Below are positions 8,833 to 18,742 of a stretch of 29,210 nt of DNA, one piece after another. This stretch comes from Bremia lactucae. Its lineage: Eukaryota; Oomycota; Peronosporomycetes; Peronosporales; Peronosporaceae. The position numbers and the translations under genes were made by a program. Below the pieces are notes generated by a model, which made no database searches, was not told where the DNA came from, and was given only the letters and a program-made list of their open reading frames with translations. The stretch is from the NCBI RefSeq assembly GCF_004359215.1, contig NC_090615.1, positions 5,689,131 through 5,718,340 on the forward strand, written 5' to 3'. Numbering within the stretch: position 1 is the first letter of the stretch; every line of letters begins with the position of its first letter.

Positions 8833-9423
8833 CTTCACGTGTATTTCTTTATTTTTTTGAAATTATTAACTTATTGGAAATAATTCGTTTCGTTACAATG
8901 TTAATCTAAAAACCACAAGACACAAGTTTGTATGATTTTTTTTTGTTAGACTTTAGTCTATTATTCAATATCCCCGAGGCAGCGACAAATTCAGCTTCCA
9001 TCGTGGTATTACTAAGACCTGTTTTGGTCCATTTGTTACCTGATTGCATCCAAATATCAAATATTGATTACATCTCTATGCCATTGAATCTTCAACAGGC
9101 GAGCATTAAGTTAAGGTACTATCATAGTTCGACTTGTGCTTGCAATAAGCCAATTCAAATATCAACTTAAATATGCAAGCTCAACTAAAACGTGTCCAAG
9201 GTTACGGACGGTGAAAGTTATGATTTTGAAAGGGAAAAAAAATCGCTGGCTCGTATGAAGCTAAATTTGATTGCCGGAATTCGTTGCCCTATCTCTTAAC
9301 CCTAAAAATACTTTTATACAGTACTACTATTATTCGCTTTTGCTCTGGCCTCCTAATCCTTATCTTCCGAGATCTTTTAAAAATTCGAAGAAACCACAAC
9401 CAAACAAACAAATCACTGCTATA
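8833..9423. other. boundary between gene island and repeat-rich DNA
   Basis: AT-rich sequence. The part next to 8832 must hold the INTS9 promoter; an inverted CCAAT box (ATTGG, 8874-8878) is the only recognisable motif. From about 8.95 kb a copia trace appears. No intact gene. Confidence 0.55.
8950..9060 (-). pseudogene. Ty1/copia RNase H fragment
   Basis: Read on the minus strand, one frame gives TMEAEFVAAS (9003-8975), the signature at the end of copia RNase H (usual form STxEAEYxAxS). A neighbouring frame just before it gives VTNGPKQ, matching the VTWSSKKQ-type segment that normally precedes it, so a frameshift separates the two. Only about 40 residues can be read and nothing else of the element is visible. 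It is the first repeat relic after the gene island. Confidence 0.55.
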
Positions 9424-11733
9424 ATGGTCATCATTGATTACAATGACGCCGATGACTGCGCGGTAGCAGCGCATGTGGATGCTGATACGTTCACAGATGT
9501 AATCTGTCCTGATCTGGGCGAGCAAGATGACTACGTTGATGCTGACATTACATCTTTGTCTTCGCCGCCATCTTCCCCTGCACTATGCGTGGGACAGAAC
9601 CTATCTCTTTCCTTCAACCTGGTCACTTTAAGAGATTTCCACGCTTTCTTGCGGCTTATAGTGAGGGACGTGGACCTCCATCCGATTTGTTCAGAAGGGT
9701 TTTAGCTTCACACTTATGATCACGTCGCGAGGATATGCTGCCTGTCATAGAGGTGGGGAATAGGAGATGTCCGGATGTCAGCTACCCTGTCCAGCCAAAC
9801 TATTAGTTTGTCTGGTCAAAGAAGGTAGGAAAGTCATCACTGCATTCATCGATAAGCGAACCATGCCTAGATTAACGGCGCGGAGGTCCGGCTTATAACT
9901 GCTTACCGCAAATTTGACGACGTGTTATAGACCGAGGTCCTTTTTCTACGCGGAATTTACATGGTAACAAGGACGATCATGAACGTACTGAAAAATCGAA
10001 AGAACTATGTAAATCGCGTTGATGTCCAGAACTTTCTTGGGCTGTAAGTAAAACAAAAGTTCCGCTCATAATTGCGCATCTTTCGGAAGAAAGCTAGATT
10101 TGAGGTATGTGTTTGAGCTCATTAAGGACATTTCGGACTCCTGACCAATGCCTTCTGGATGAGCCCGACGCAATCGCACTACACAAGGAATTCGAAGGTG
10201 TTGTCATATTTGATACGACCTGTACCCTCGACCACTATAACTCCTCTTTGCCTCCTTTATGGGCGTTAATAACAATGGAATTCCGATACAATTAGGATGC
10301 GCGCTAATACAACACGATACATTGTAGTCCTCTCGGTGGTTGTTTGATTGTTTCCATGAAGCGGTGGGGGGAGAGCGCGTCATACAATCCTTACTGGCCC
10401 AGATGCCGCGATGACGAATGCCATCGCGGCATCTTCTCCTGTACCACGTGACGAACTCATTGGCCTCCAAAATAAAGGGGAGCTAGTCAAGGCACCCCTT
10501 GTGTATACGGCACCTCGCAAGGAAGCTTCCGGAGAAGTTTGGATCGAAGAAGGGGGGCCAAATTTAGCTATTCGTAAGAGAATTTTATGCTGCAGCCATG
10601 CGCACGACCTGTCCCATTGAGATGTAAGGTGATTAAATCGCATTGCTCTTGATATACAAACTGTCAGATGATGCGCAAATACGGACTTTGTGCAACACCA
10701 AAGGTAAATGGATGTTCTGCTTTATTCGGTCATATTTTGTCGCAGGAGTTCTACGACCTAAAGATCCGAATCATTCAAGGCGCTTTGTAATGGCCGCCTT
10801 GGGAGTACACTGCTTATGGAATTTGTCGAGAGGAACGATGCAATTGTGTTCTCGCGGTGGGAGGAACGGCTCAAAGCAAATTTCGAAAAGCATATCAAGC
10901 CCATTTTTTCCGCTGATGGCGCAGGCTTACAGCTTTTATTCGAAATATGCCTTTGGGAAGTTCGAGAATAAGATGAGCCGTTCCATGGTATACGTGGTCG
11001 ACGAGGTGAACGCCTATGCAGATATAATGAGAGAACATATCCAGTTCGACGCAATGATCGTGACGCTGGGGGTGGTCATATGGTGCATACAAAATGGGTT
11101 TGAACAAATTATGAATTGGGATTGCCAAGAATCTTTCTTCGTCAATTTCTCTGTCGGCGTGCGCTGCGTTTTCAGGTGGTGAATAATGTGACATTTATTC
11201 CACGATGCTACCTATTCAACTGGTAAAATGGGAAACGATGACCTAGGGAGGTGAAGTGAAGACCGTCGTAGTTCCAGAAGTCGTGGCCCCGGAAATTGGT
11301 ATCGCGGATGTTGACGTCGGAGAAGTTGGCGCAGATATTGTCATGGAAGTTGCCGCCATCCCGGGAGCAAATACTGCTGTATTTCTGAAATTGTGGCCTT
11401 GGAAGACGCAACGAATGAGAAACAATGTCAAGAAGATGAGATGGCTCCGGCTGCGGCTCGGCTGTTGCTCCAGCTCCCATTGTGCGGAGTCCAGCGATTG
11501 TTCCAACGAAAGAAAGGCCAAAGAAAGCGTCGCGGATCAGATCGGGGTTGAGATCGTCGATGGCGGCGCGCCAGGTAAAAAAATGTCAATGTCGACGATG
11601 CCAGGAATTTAATCGTGATGCCAGAAGAAATGACAGGGTGATGCTTGGACGGTTGCAGGCGGCTGCGGTGCAGAAGTTAGAGCAATTGCAGACATCGGGT
11701 ACGCCAGCGTCGCAAGCGTCAGCGTCGAGGTAA
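9424..11733 (+). pseudogene. decayed FAR1-like / Mutator-like (MULE) transposase
   Basis: Pieces in all three forward frames follow the order of FAR1/MULE transposases. An acidic N terminus starts at 9424. A FAR1-type zinc-finger start (CPAKLLV, then KVITAFID) lies near 9788-9850. The first catalytic Asp is in VVIFDTTC (GAT 10212-10214). After a frameshift at about 10255 comes FMGVNNNGIPIQLGCALIQH (10256-10315). The second Asp segment DAAMTNAIAASS starts at 10402. The C-terminal PLMAQAYSFYSKYAFGKF block lies near 10910-10965, a damaged SWIM finger (IMNWDCQESFFVNF) near 11110-11160, and a damaged Cys-rich knuckle (KKCQCRRCQEF) near 11575-11610 after a PTKERPKKASRIRSGL segment. Several stops and shifts make it inactive. 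The segment from about 10442 does not fit the family and resembles a gypsy integrase leader. No terminal inverted repeats were identified, so the outer ends are approximate. Confidence 0.75.
10401..10434. repeat. perfect 13-bp inverted repeat inside the FAR1 relic
   Basis: AGATGCCGCGATG (10401-10413), loop ACGAATGC, then its exact reverse complement (10422-10434). It overlaps the DAAMTNAIAASS codons and ends a few bases before the sequence stops resembling FAR1 and starts resembling copy C at 28730-28775. Confidence 0.85.
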
Positions 11734-12242
11734 GTGAGGCAGTGCCTGAGTTGTTGTTTTTGGTTGCGATCTTGTTTTTGCATGTAAATTTGATAGCAAA
11801 GTGAGAGTAGAATACGGAAAAGACACGATGGAAAAAGAACGATGTGTTTACGACGATGCAATCTGTGGCATGAGACACTTTGGATTGCGATCTTGCTTTT
11901 ATATATGGATTTGATAGTAAAAGAAGAGTTCAGCACCGAGCAAACGATGGAAAAAGAACGAGTAAAAGTTGACATGAATAAAGACGTCAGCACAATGATA
12001 TGTCACTTTTAAATTTGAAAACATAGTAACTAGTGACGCAAAGTTGCGAACGAAATGACGTGAAAACAGCATGTAAACTGACATCCAGAAGACTTCAAGT
12101 ACGGCGTAGATTTTGGGAAAGTTTAAAAAAGTAGGGTAAATGGTTCCAGCCAATCATATGCATATGGAAAACAAGCTTAGCTGGCATACGAGCTAGCGAA
12201 ACAAACCCAACTTAGAATGCCCTTTCTACTCTTATTTGCCGG
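11734..12242. repeat. diverged direct repeat, two units ~120 bp apart, in non-coding DNA
   Basis: Unit 1 (about 11762-11843) and unit 2 (about 11884-11962) share TTGCGATCTTG at the start, a TTTGATAG core and CGATGGAAAAAGAACGA at the end, with substitutions between. No coding potential is visible. The rest of the stretch is AT-rich sequence in which I see nothing. Confidence 0.6.
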
Positions 12243-12757
12243 AGTAGAATGGATGTAAGCAGGTGGGCGCTTCTAAGCGACTCTAAACTACAAAAAAAGA
12301 GCACACCTTCGGGCACAACGAGGAGGCGATTTGACTGTCTTCTTCACGTGTAGCGAGGTAGTACGTGGGCGCCTTAGGCGACTTCACCCAACGAACTTGT
12401 GCCCTTCGACAAGTGATGTCATGCAAGCGGTTGCCCGTGTTCTCGTGCGTACCGTGTACTATAAAGTAAGCTCAAGACCGATTACAATTAAATACAGGCA
12501 TTTTACTTAATGATTACATGCCATCTCTGTAGATGTGCATCTCTACATGGCGAGCTGTGTAATATAAATACCTCAACATGCAGATGATGCCAGACGCCAT
12601 CTTCTTTAATGTGAATGCACGTGTGTGCATCACATTCACAAGAGTGGGTCACAATTTGAAGCATATCCTACTGAAAGGCCAATTAGCTTCAAATGAACAA
12701 TTGGCCCCCCTAAGTGCACTTTACGGGCGTGTAAGATAAGGCAGTAAGCTCGTTACA
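12243..12757 (-). mobile_element. solo LTR of the same gypsy family as copy C
   Basis: On the minus strand this aligns along its whole length with the 5' LTR of copy C (25588-26097). It starts TGTAAC, shares GTGCATTCACATTA, ATCTACAGAGATG and a GCGCCCAC...TACCTC...AAGAAGAC...TCAAATCGC block, and ends ATTCTAC. Length (~515 bp) matches. Divergence is high with both transitions and transversions, so it is old. No internal gag or pol is attached on either side and no target-site duplication is evident. It marks a lost element, by LTR-LTR recombination or truncation. Confidence 0.75.
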
Positions 12758-14519
12758 AAGTAAGTAGACTTGCCAAACTACGCAAATTCTTATAAGAAGC
12801 AAGCAAGGTTTATCATAAGCGAATTTAGATGAGAGCATACATGTGCATGTAAAAGCAGAAGCTTTTTAGAGCTTGCAGCCTGACTTATAAGCCAGTCACA
12901 TACAATGGGAGTAGCAGCTAGACAATTGTATTTATGCTTACACAATTCAATTTCGTTTTCTGCTTTACCGAATGACTGTCATTGGAATAATTATGAAAGC
13001 AGCAAAAGCTAGGGAAAAAGCAAATGATTGGAATAGACACGTGTCAATGAGTGCAGCAAATAGCACTGGAAGCCTCATTATGCAGTCACAAGACTGCGAT
13101 TGATCAGCAGCTAGCATTAATTTATGCGTACAGCAGCGTGGCAAAGCGGTTAAAATTAGTTAATCAAAAGATTTGTGTTCTATGTCATTTATTAAATAAT
13201 GTCATTGATTTCTAGACCGCGTTTATTGTGGTATGTTTTGTTGCGTCACTGCACACGAATGTCTTTTTTCTACATTTTAAAAGGTTTGCGCTGAGTTAGT
13301 GCGCTACAGTAAAGAGCTCACTTAATTATGGTAAAATCAATAGTCTTTGTCACCCCCGTATTCCTTAGAGTGTAGCAGTAGCGATAAGCCTAAGGTTTAC
13401 TGCTGCTGGACACCATCAAGAGGTGGCCTCGTATATGCATCAAGAAACTGGTAACCGGTAATTTACCATTGTCATAGCTCATCGGAGCAACATCAATCTT
13501 AAATGGAATATATCTGAGATGTTGTTGCTCTACGGCGGAGAACGGTACGAAGCCATGCAATGACGAAGTCATTTTAAAGACTCTAAATGGGATTCCACAA
13601 GAAGTAAAGAACAAGGTGCAATTAGATACTCTTAACGCAGATTGTTCAGCGGAAGTTGATTAGGATGGACCATACTAAGTTCGATAGCACACTTTTTGCT
13701 CAGCATGGCGCAAAGCAAATAGAATAAACCAAATTGGCTTTGTGTGTAATGTTCAAATACCACAAAAGGCACACGCTTCATCAATTTACGTGGCCATGAC
13801 GAACGCGAGTGTGTTCCGAGCTCAAAGAAATTTTACAAAGGACTCATGCCATCAATCAGTTGCTGAAAAATGCAGTGTTGATTTTGGCATGCTTCTACTG
13901 CGCGAAACAGACTCTTCGTTGCTGTTGTTGGTGTTGGGATAGTAAACGTTATCATCTCTACAACCACAAGTTTTACTGACGCGTCGAGCGCTTTTCTATC
14001 GTTCCTTTTGATCCAGCACAATTCCGCCCAGTGCCCAAATTTTCAGCAGTATGCACATTGGCAAGATTGACGCTCAATAAGGAAGCTTTGGTAGCATTAT
14101 CAGCCCGGACCCTTTACACTCGGCCGCTTGGTGTGCTCATTTGTAGGAAACTTCGAAGAACAAATATAAGGTGGGGCCACACCCATTTGCACTGGTGGAA
14201 ATTTCGGTATTATGTAATTAAAAGACTGGCCTTGCACGTACGCCGACAACTCATGCATGCCTTGACGTGACAACAACAGTTATAATTGAGGCTTTGACTT
14301 TACACTTATCAGGCGTATACTCCAACCAAGTAGACAGTGTTCGGTAGCATAATGACACCTGAGAGACCGTTTGATATATTTTAACCACCTATCTCTATCT
14401 ATGAACCTTGCCTTTATTAAAGGTGGAGACTCGAAGTTACGTGGATCTTGTTCCCTTAAAAATGCTTCGCATACAACAATTCTTTTGTGGAATATCGCCA
14501 TTACAGTAATTATCAAAAT
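12758..14519. other. repeat-derived or intergenic DNA without recognisable gene
   Basis: AT-rich. Short open frames exist (for example forward 13397-13663 with one stop, reading TLNGIPQEVKNKVQLDTLN near its end, and forward 14031-14270) but none matches a family I know. A 23-bp exact copy of a piece of gypsy copy A lies at 12892-12914. Probably old repeat debris. Confidence 0.45.
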
Positions 14520-14840
14520 CGTGACAATTTTTCGTTTAGATATTTTTTGGAAGGTTGCTCAAAGCCACCTACTTTTTAAGAGTCTTATTTTCTTGATAGG
14601 CCCTTCTAACGTCGCCAAGTAATGTTAATGACGAGCATTTATTGTTTTAACAGTGGGCTTATCCTCAGTGTTGATTTGCGCAACCGGATCGAAATCGGGC
14701 CGGCGCGAAAGGGCATCAGTGACGACACTAAGTCGTCCTGGTTTGTATTCAACGGAGAAGTTGTACTCCACGAAAAGGATATCCATCTTGCCCCTGAATA
14801 GGACAGGTAAATACATCTTTTTTTCAGGTGAATAGCAATT
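14520..14840 (-). pseudogene. gypsy RNase H fragment (copy D)
   Basis: Minus-strand reading gives VEYNFSVEYKPGRLSVV, DALSRRPDF and VAQINTE, the end of Ty3/gypsy RNase H. The homologous segment is at 17345-17545 in copy A and 28560-28690 in copy C. Downstream (toward 14520) the start of the integrase leader (LEGPIKKIRLLKS) can still be matched to copy A, then homology stops. Upstream the catalytic part of RNase H is missing or scrambled. Confidence 0.75.
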
Positions 14841-15570
14841 AAAAGGGAGGAACGCTGGCTTCAGCTGGTCCTGACATTATTGCGGTTAGGAATTTAGAAA
14901 TGCTTTGGCAACCGCAACCAATCTTGTCGTTGCCATCTACGCTAACGAGCTGCGACAGAATGAGAAGCACCAGATCAATTCCGATATTTTGAGCTTAATG
15001 AAAGAAAACATAATGTTCAGATAGTTACGATGACGTAGAAAAATGCGTGCCAGACCTATAATTAAACACTAATACGATGTTCCGTATCCATACAAGCGTA
15101 CCGTTGGACTTGTGCCTGAGGACGTTCAGATGAAAATAGCTGTCACTTGATGTCAACGCGACATGACTAAGCAACGAAACAATTTCAAGACGCCAGCTAT
15201 AAAATACTTCATGAAAGCTGCACTACGGCCTGAGTCTGTAGCTGTTATTTATCTCCAAGTTGAGTACGATTCTCGTAGCTCTTTAACAGATCGCGCAGCA
15301 GTAGATTTTAAGGTTTACACCTCCATATTGATCTCGGAGCTTCTAAAGTTGGCCCTACCTCGTTGCAGTGATGCAAGGCGCTGCCGCCTTACGTCATTTA
15401 ATGCCGATTAGCTATTGCCTCAGGTAGATTTACCTAAATCTCTGCGATCCGACTAACATCAACCTCACTAGCCTAAGCTTCTTCGCAGTCTTCGACAGCG
15501 TGATTGTAGTCCACCTCCACATAAATGATTTTCAAGCTATTACGATGTTGCTGGAGTGAAATTGATCGTT
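14841..15570 (+). other. unidentified decayed coding-like sequence
   Basis: Forward frames contain stretches with protein-like composition: NLVVAIYANELRQNEKHQIN and a following helix (about 14891-15021), then in another frame YDDVEKCVPDL (from about 15028), and an 82-codon open frame at 15163-15411. I do not recognise them. They may belong to one decayed gene or to the C-terminal and 3' non-coding part of copy A read on the wrong strand. Function unknown. Confidence 0.25.
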
Positions 15571-18210
15571 TTAGGCACGAGGGTCTGCAAAAGTCAGAAT
15601 TGCTTCTCGGTTGAAGAGTTGAAAAATCGTACACGCCATACCTATAGCAGATTCACGAGGCGAATGTGTCGCTATTTTTTTGACGAGAGGGTCTGGCGAA
15701 GCGTCCAACAGCTCCGTCATCATCTCTTTAGTTGTCACCTGAGAAACTGAAGGTTTCACGGATCTAAATACGGTTATTTTGGAGGCCTTAACAGCTTTCA
15801 CCGATTCGAGCGATGACGCCGACTCCGCCCAGTCACATACAATGGGAGTAGAAGGTGACATGTACTAGTCATCTTGTGGACCGTTCCAGATGATCCGGGA
15901 TCAGAAGAAGCCTCGTACGGATGGTATGGGCGGAGACGTTTGACACAAGATGTAGGATGCGAACGCATCCTACAAGGCAGATCGATCGTGTACGCATTGC
16001 CTTGGCGTTGCAGTACACGAAACGGGCCGATATACTTGAGAACAATTTATTGCTGCCACCATTCGTCATTATATATTTTTAGTAGGTTAACCGTAGACAG
16101 TGAGCTAGCTCGTAAAACCTAAATAAAAGAATGTTTGCTCTTCCATTTTTGTAACAGTTCCGTTTCTGTTGGCCCAACCGCGTCAACGATGGAACTTGCA
16201 CGAAACGGACCACTGCTGTTTTAGCCAGCAAAAATTCGCCTGCTGCCTCGGTTTTGCTTATGCCTTCAGTGCGACCGGTGCGCACTGCAGAAATGCTATT
16301 CTCCTTATTAGCTATGGCATTGTTGTTCTCACTCATTTTATTGCTTTCGATGCTGAGTCTTTCAGCATCGTTATCAAAGTCAGTAATAGCATTATTGCCA
16401 TTACTGAGTTTGTCCACTTCGATGATAATTATATCAGCATTGGTATCCTTTGTATAGAGACCGTAGGGTCAATGCGTGATGAGCAAGACATAGAAAGTTC
16501 TTTGTACGAGCGAGTGCCCCCCCTTGAATAAAAGTCACTCTCAAACAAGGTGGATTTACGTAGATGGCGTAAGCCATTCACGTAAACCAGTGTACGCATT
16601 GATGTGTAAATTCTACTATTGACAAGAATTCGCTTCAACGCGTAAAAGTGGACGTGTCCGCGAAGTATCTCTTCGAGGATCCGGTTTGCACGTCCTGTCT
16701 GACCATCTACTCCAGGATGGTCGAAAAATGACTCACATAACTGTGTTTCCTGTGATTTAAACACAGATTGCCAGAACGCTGCCGTGAATCGATGGTCTCG
16801 ATCAGAGACCAGTTCATAAGGTAATCCATAGAGTCGAAATATTGTGTCAATGCAGACACGATCACTGCCAAAGGCTGTGATCGACTCCAGGACAGCAGCA
16901 AAAATGATCATCTTGCTGAAACGATCAGCAATCACAAGAATACTAAAATTCTTTTGATCGTCTTCGGGATATATATTCGTAGACGAAGTCCATAGATACG
17001 GACTGCCAACACTCTGCCGGACAGACAGAGGTTGATGAAGCAGTTGACTTCACCCATTGACAAACTTTGCAAGCACGTATGTACTTGCGGACAAACTCAT
17101 ACTGGTGTGGCCTGTAGAAGTCGCGACTTATCGTGAAATAGGTCTTTTCACGTCCACAATGACCACTTATCGGTGCATCGTGGCACTCATACATGATGTG
17201 AATACGCAAATTATTATTGATGGGGATGACGACACGAGTAACCCATTGCGTGTTGTGTATCGATCCTCAACGGATCGACTCAATTTCGACAATGTTTTTA
17301 GCATTGTTGTGGTGTCTTTAAGGCAACCCATCAACCCTCTAGGAGGCTTGTCTTCTTGATAAGCTCGTCTAACGTCGTCTAGGAATGTTGACGATGAAAC
17401 ACTTACTGTTGCAACAGTGGCCTTATGTTCACTGTTGATTTGCGCAGCTGGTGCGAGAGGGCATCAGCGATGACATTAAGTCTCCCTGGTCTATAATCCA
17501 CGGAAAAGTTTAACTCCGCGAAGAAAGACAACCATCTCACCATTCTTTGCGAGAGGTTGGGACTGTTTACGGCCGTTCGATGCATGGTCCGTCTCAACAA
17601 TGAACAGTCTATGCCCCAAGAGGTAGACTCTAAAGTTAGCTAGTGCATAATTCATGGCAAAGGGCTCGTTGCCATGCTGGTAATTGCGGTATGGTATTTA
17701 GGGGTGACGCGACTGATAGCAGGCGACGCGCTCTGCACCATCTGTGTCATATTGCATTAATGCACAGCCGATTGCAAAATCACCGGCATCGTAGACCACA
17801 TAAAGTTGCCTGTCTTGGTCTGCAATCACCAGGATTGGCGACTTTGCTTGATAACCTTAAAAGAACGCTGACAATCAGCGTTTCATGACCACTTAACATT
17901 ATTCTTTAACAAAGAAGAAATGTACTGTCATATCGGCAAAATTGCGTGAGTATACGCCGCTTAACTGAGAAGCTTTCGAAGTCCCTTTACAGCGACTGGC
18001 TCAGACCAGTCGGTGATCGCCTTGATTTTATCCAGGTCGGGCGTACACCGTGTTTACCCTCGATGCAACCAAGAAGTGGTGTTTCGCTTGCAGCGAATAT
18101 ACACTTCTTGAGATTTGCATACAACTTGTGCTTACGCATATGTGTAAGATTCTTTAGAACGTGGGTACGATGCACTTCAGCGTCCGACCTTCCGTTGATG
18201 GCTCTGGGGC
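15571..18210 (-). mobile_element. Ty3/gypsy copy A, 5'-truncated (RT end, RNase H, integrase, C terminus)
   Basis: Reading down the minus strand: the RT end just after the palm (RAINGRSDAEVHR, then MRKHKLYANLKKCIFAAS and LLGC, 18200-18050); RNase H connection and end (about 17990-17403, with NSPNLSQRMVRWLSFFAE and DYRPGRLNVIADALS); integrase with HHCC finger (YECHDAPISGH, RACKVC) and first Asp in SMDF (17209-16943); second Asp in VSDRD, but the third acidic residue lost (HPGVDGQT where HPExDGQT is usual, 16935-16429); then the C-terminal KYIGPFRVLQRQGNAYTIDL segment (about 16030-15900) and an acidic tail to 15571. Stops and shifts occur throughout, so it is dead. The 5' side breaks at an LTR beginning near 18224. 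No 3' LTR was recognised. Confidence 0.85.
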
Positions 18211-18223
18211 AGTACTAAGTCCC

Positions 18224-18500
18224 TGTTGTAATGGGGTACTGCCGACTTGTACTGCTTCAGTACAAGTCCACTTTGCACTGCTTACGTGCAAGTGGTGCAA
18301 CACGTCCTTTCGCGTACACTAGTATGTGCAAAGGAAGACTCTCTTTAAAACACTTGCTTCAAAGAGAATTAAGAAGAAAATTGTATTTAATATTGTTAAG
18401 TTCTTCTATTTCTATCTATTTTCTATTTACTTAATTATACACTAATACGAAATAAGTAATAAAGTCTTATCTGTCTCTTTATTTGCGCGTCCAGTGCTGA
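18224..18500 (+). mobile_element. LTR of a second retroelement family, plus orientation (3' end approximate)
   Basis: Starts TGTTGTAATGGGGTACTG directly where copy A loses RT homology. It carries a perfect 11-bp hairpin (18244-18268), then a second hairpin with one bulged base (18269-18296), then an AT-rich stretch with AATAAAG (18459-18465) near the end. The 3' boundary is a guess (a TCCA near 18493); the LTR could run further into the AT-rich leader. Differs from the copy C and copy B LTRs. Confidence 0.55.
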
Positions 18501-18742
18501 CTGGACTGCGGAGCAAGTAGAGTTGAAGGCCTTTATTTATTATTGAATAAGCTTTTCGAATGCTAATTTGTAAAGTAGTACTCTCAAAAGATTATCTACC
18601 CTTTAAATACTATATTAACTAACAACTTCTAAGAGTTAATTTAATTAAACGATACACCCCTTTATATTTTTCCCATTAAACGAGAATCCCTCTTACTGTC
18701 ATTAAATAAAGTGGTCACTGTAAGATCACTTCATTAAAAGCG
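18501..18742 (+). other. AT-rich leader between the LTR and the gag relic
   Basis: No gene. AT-rich leader of the plus-strand element; the primer binding site could not be fixed. Confidence 0.4.

Noticed and set aside
12235..12765. Target-site duplication around the solo LTR
   Set aside because: Flanking bases on the two sides do not match; either decayed or never present.
13390..14270. Short open frames between the solo LTR and copy D as genes
   Set aside because: No recognisable motif in either strand and no splice model joining them; kept only as unassigned debris.
15571..18175. Copies A and B as one element split by the plus-strand block
   Set aside because: Both contain their own integrase and C-terminal region, so they are separate insertions.
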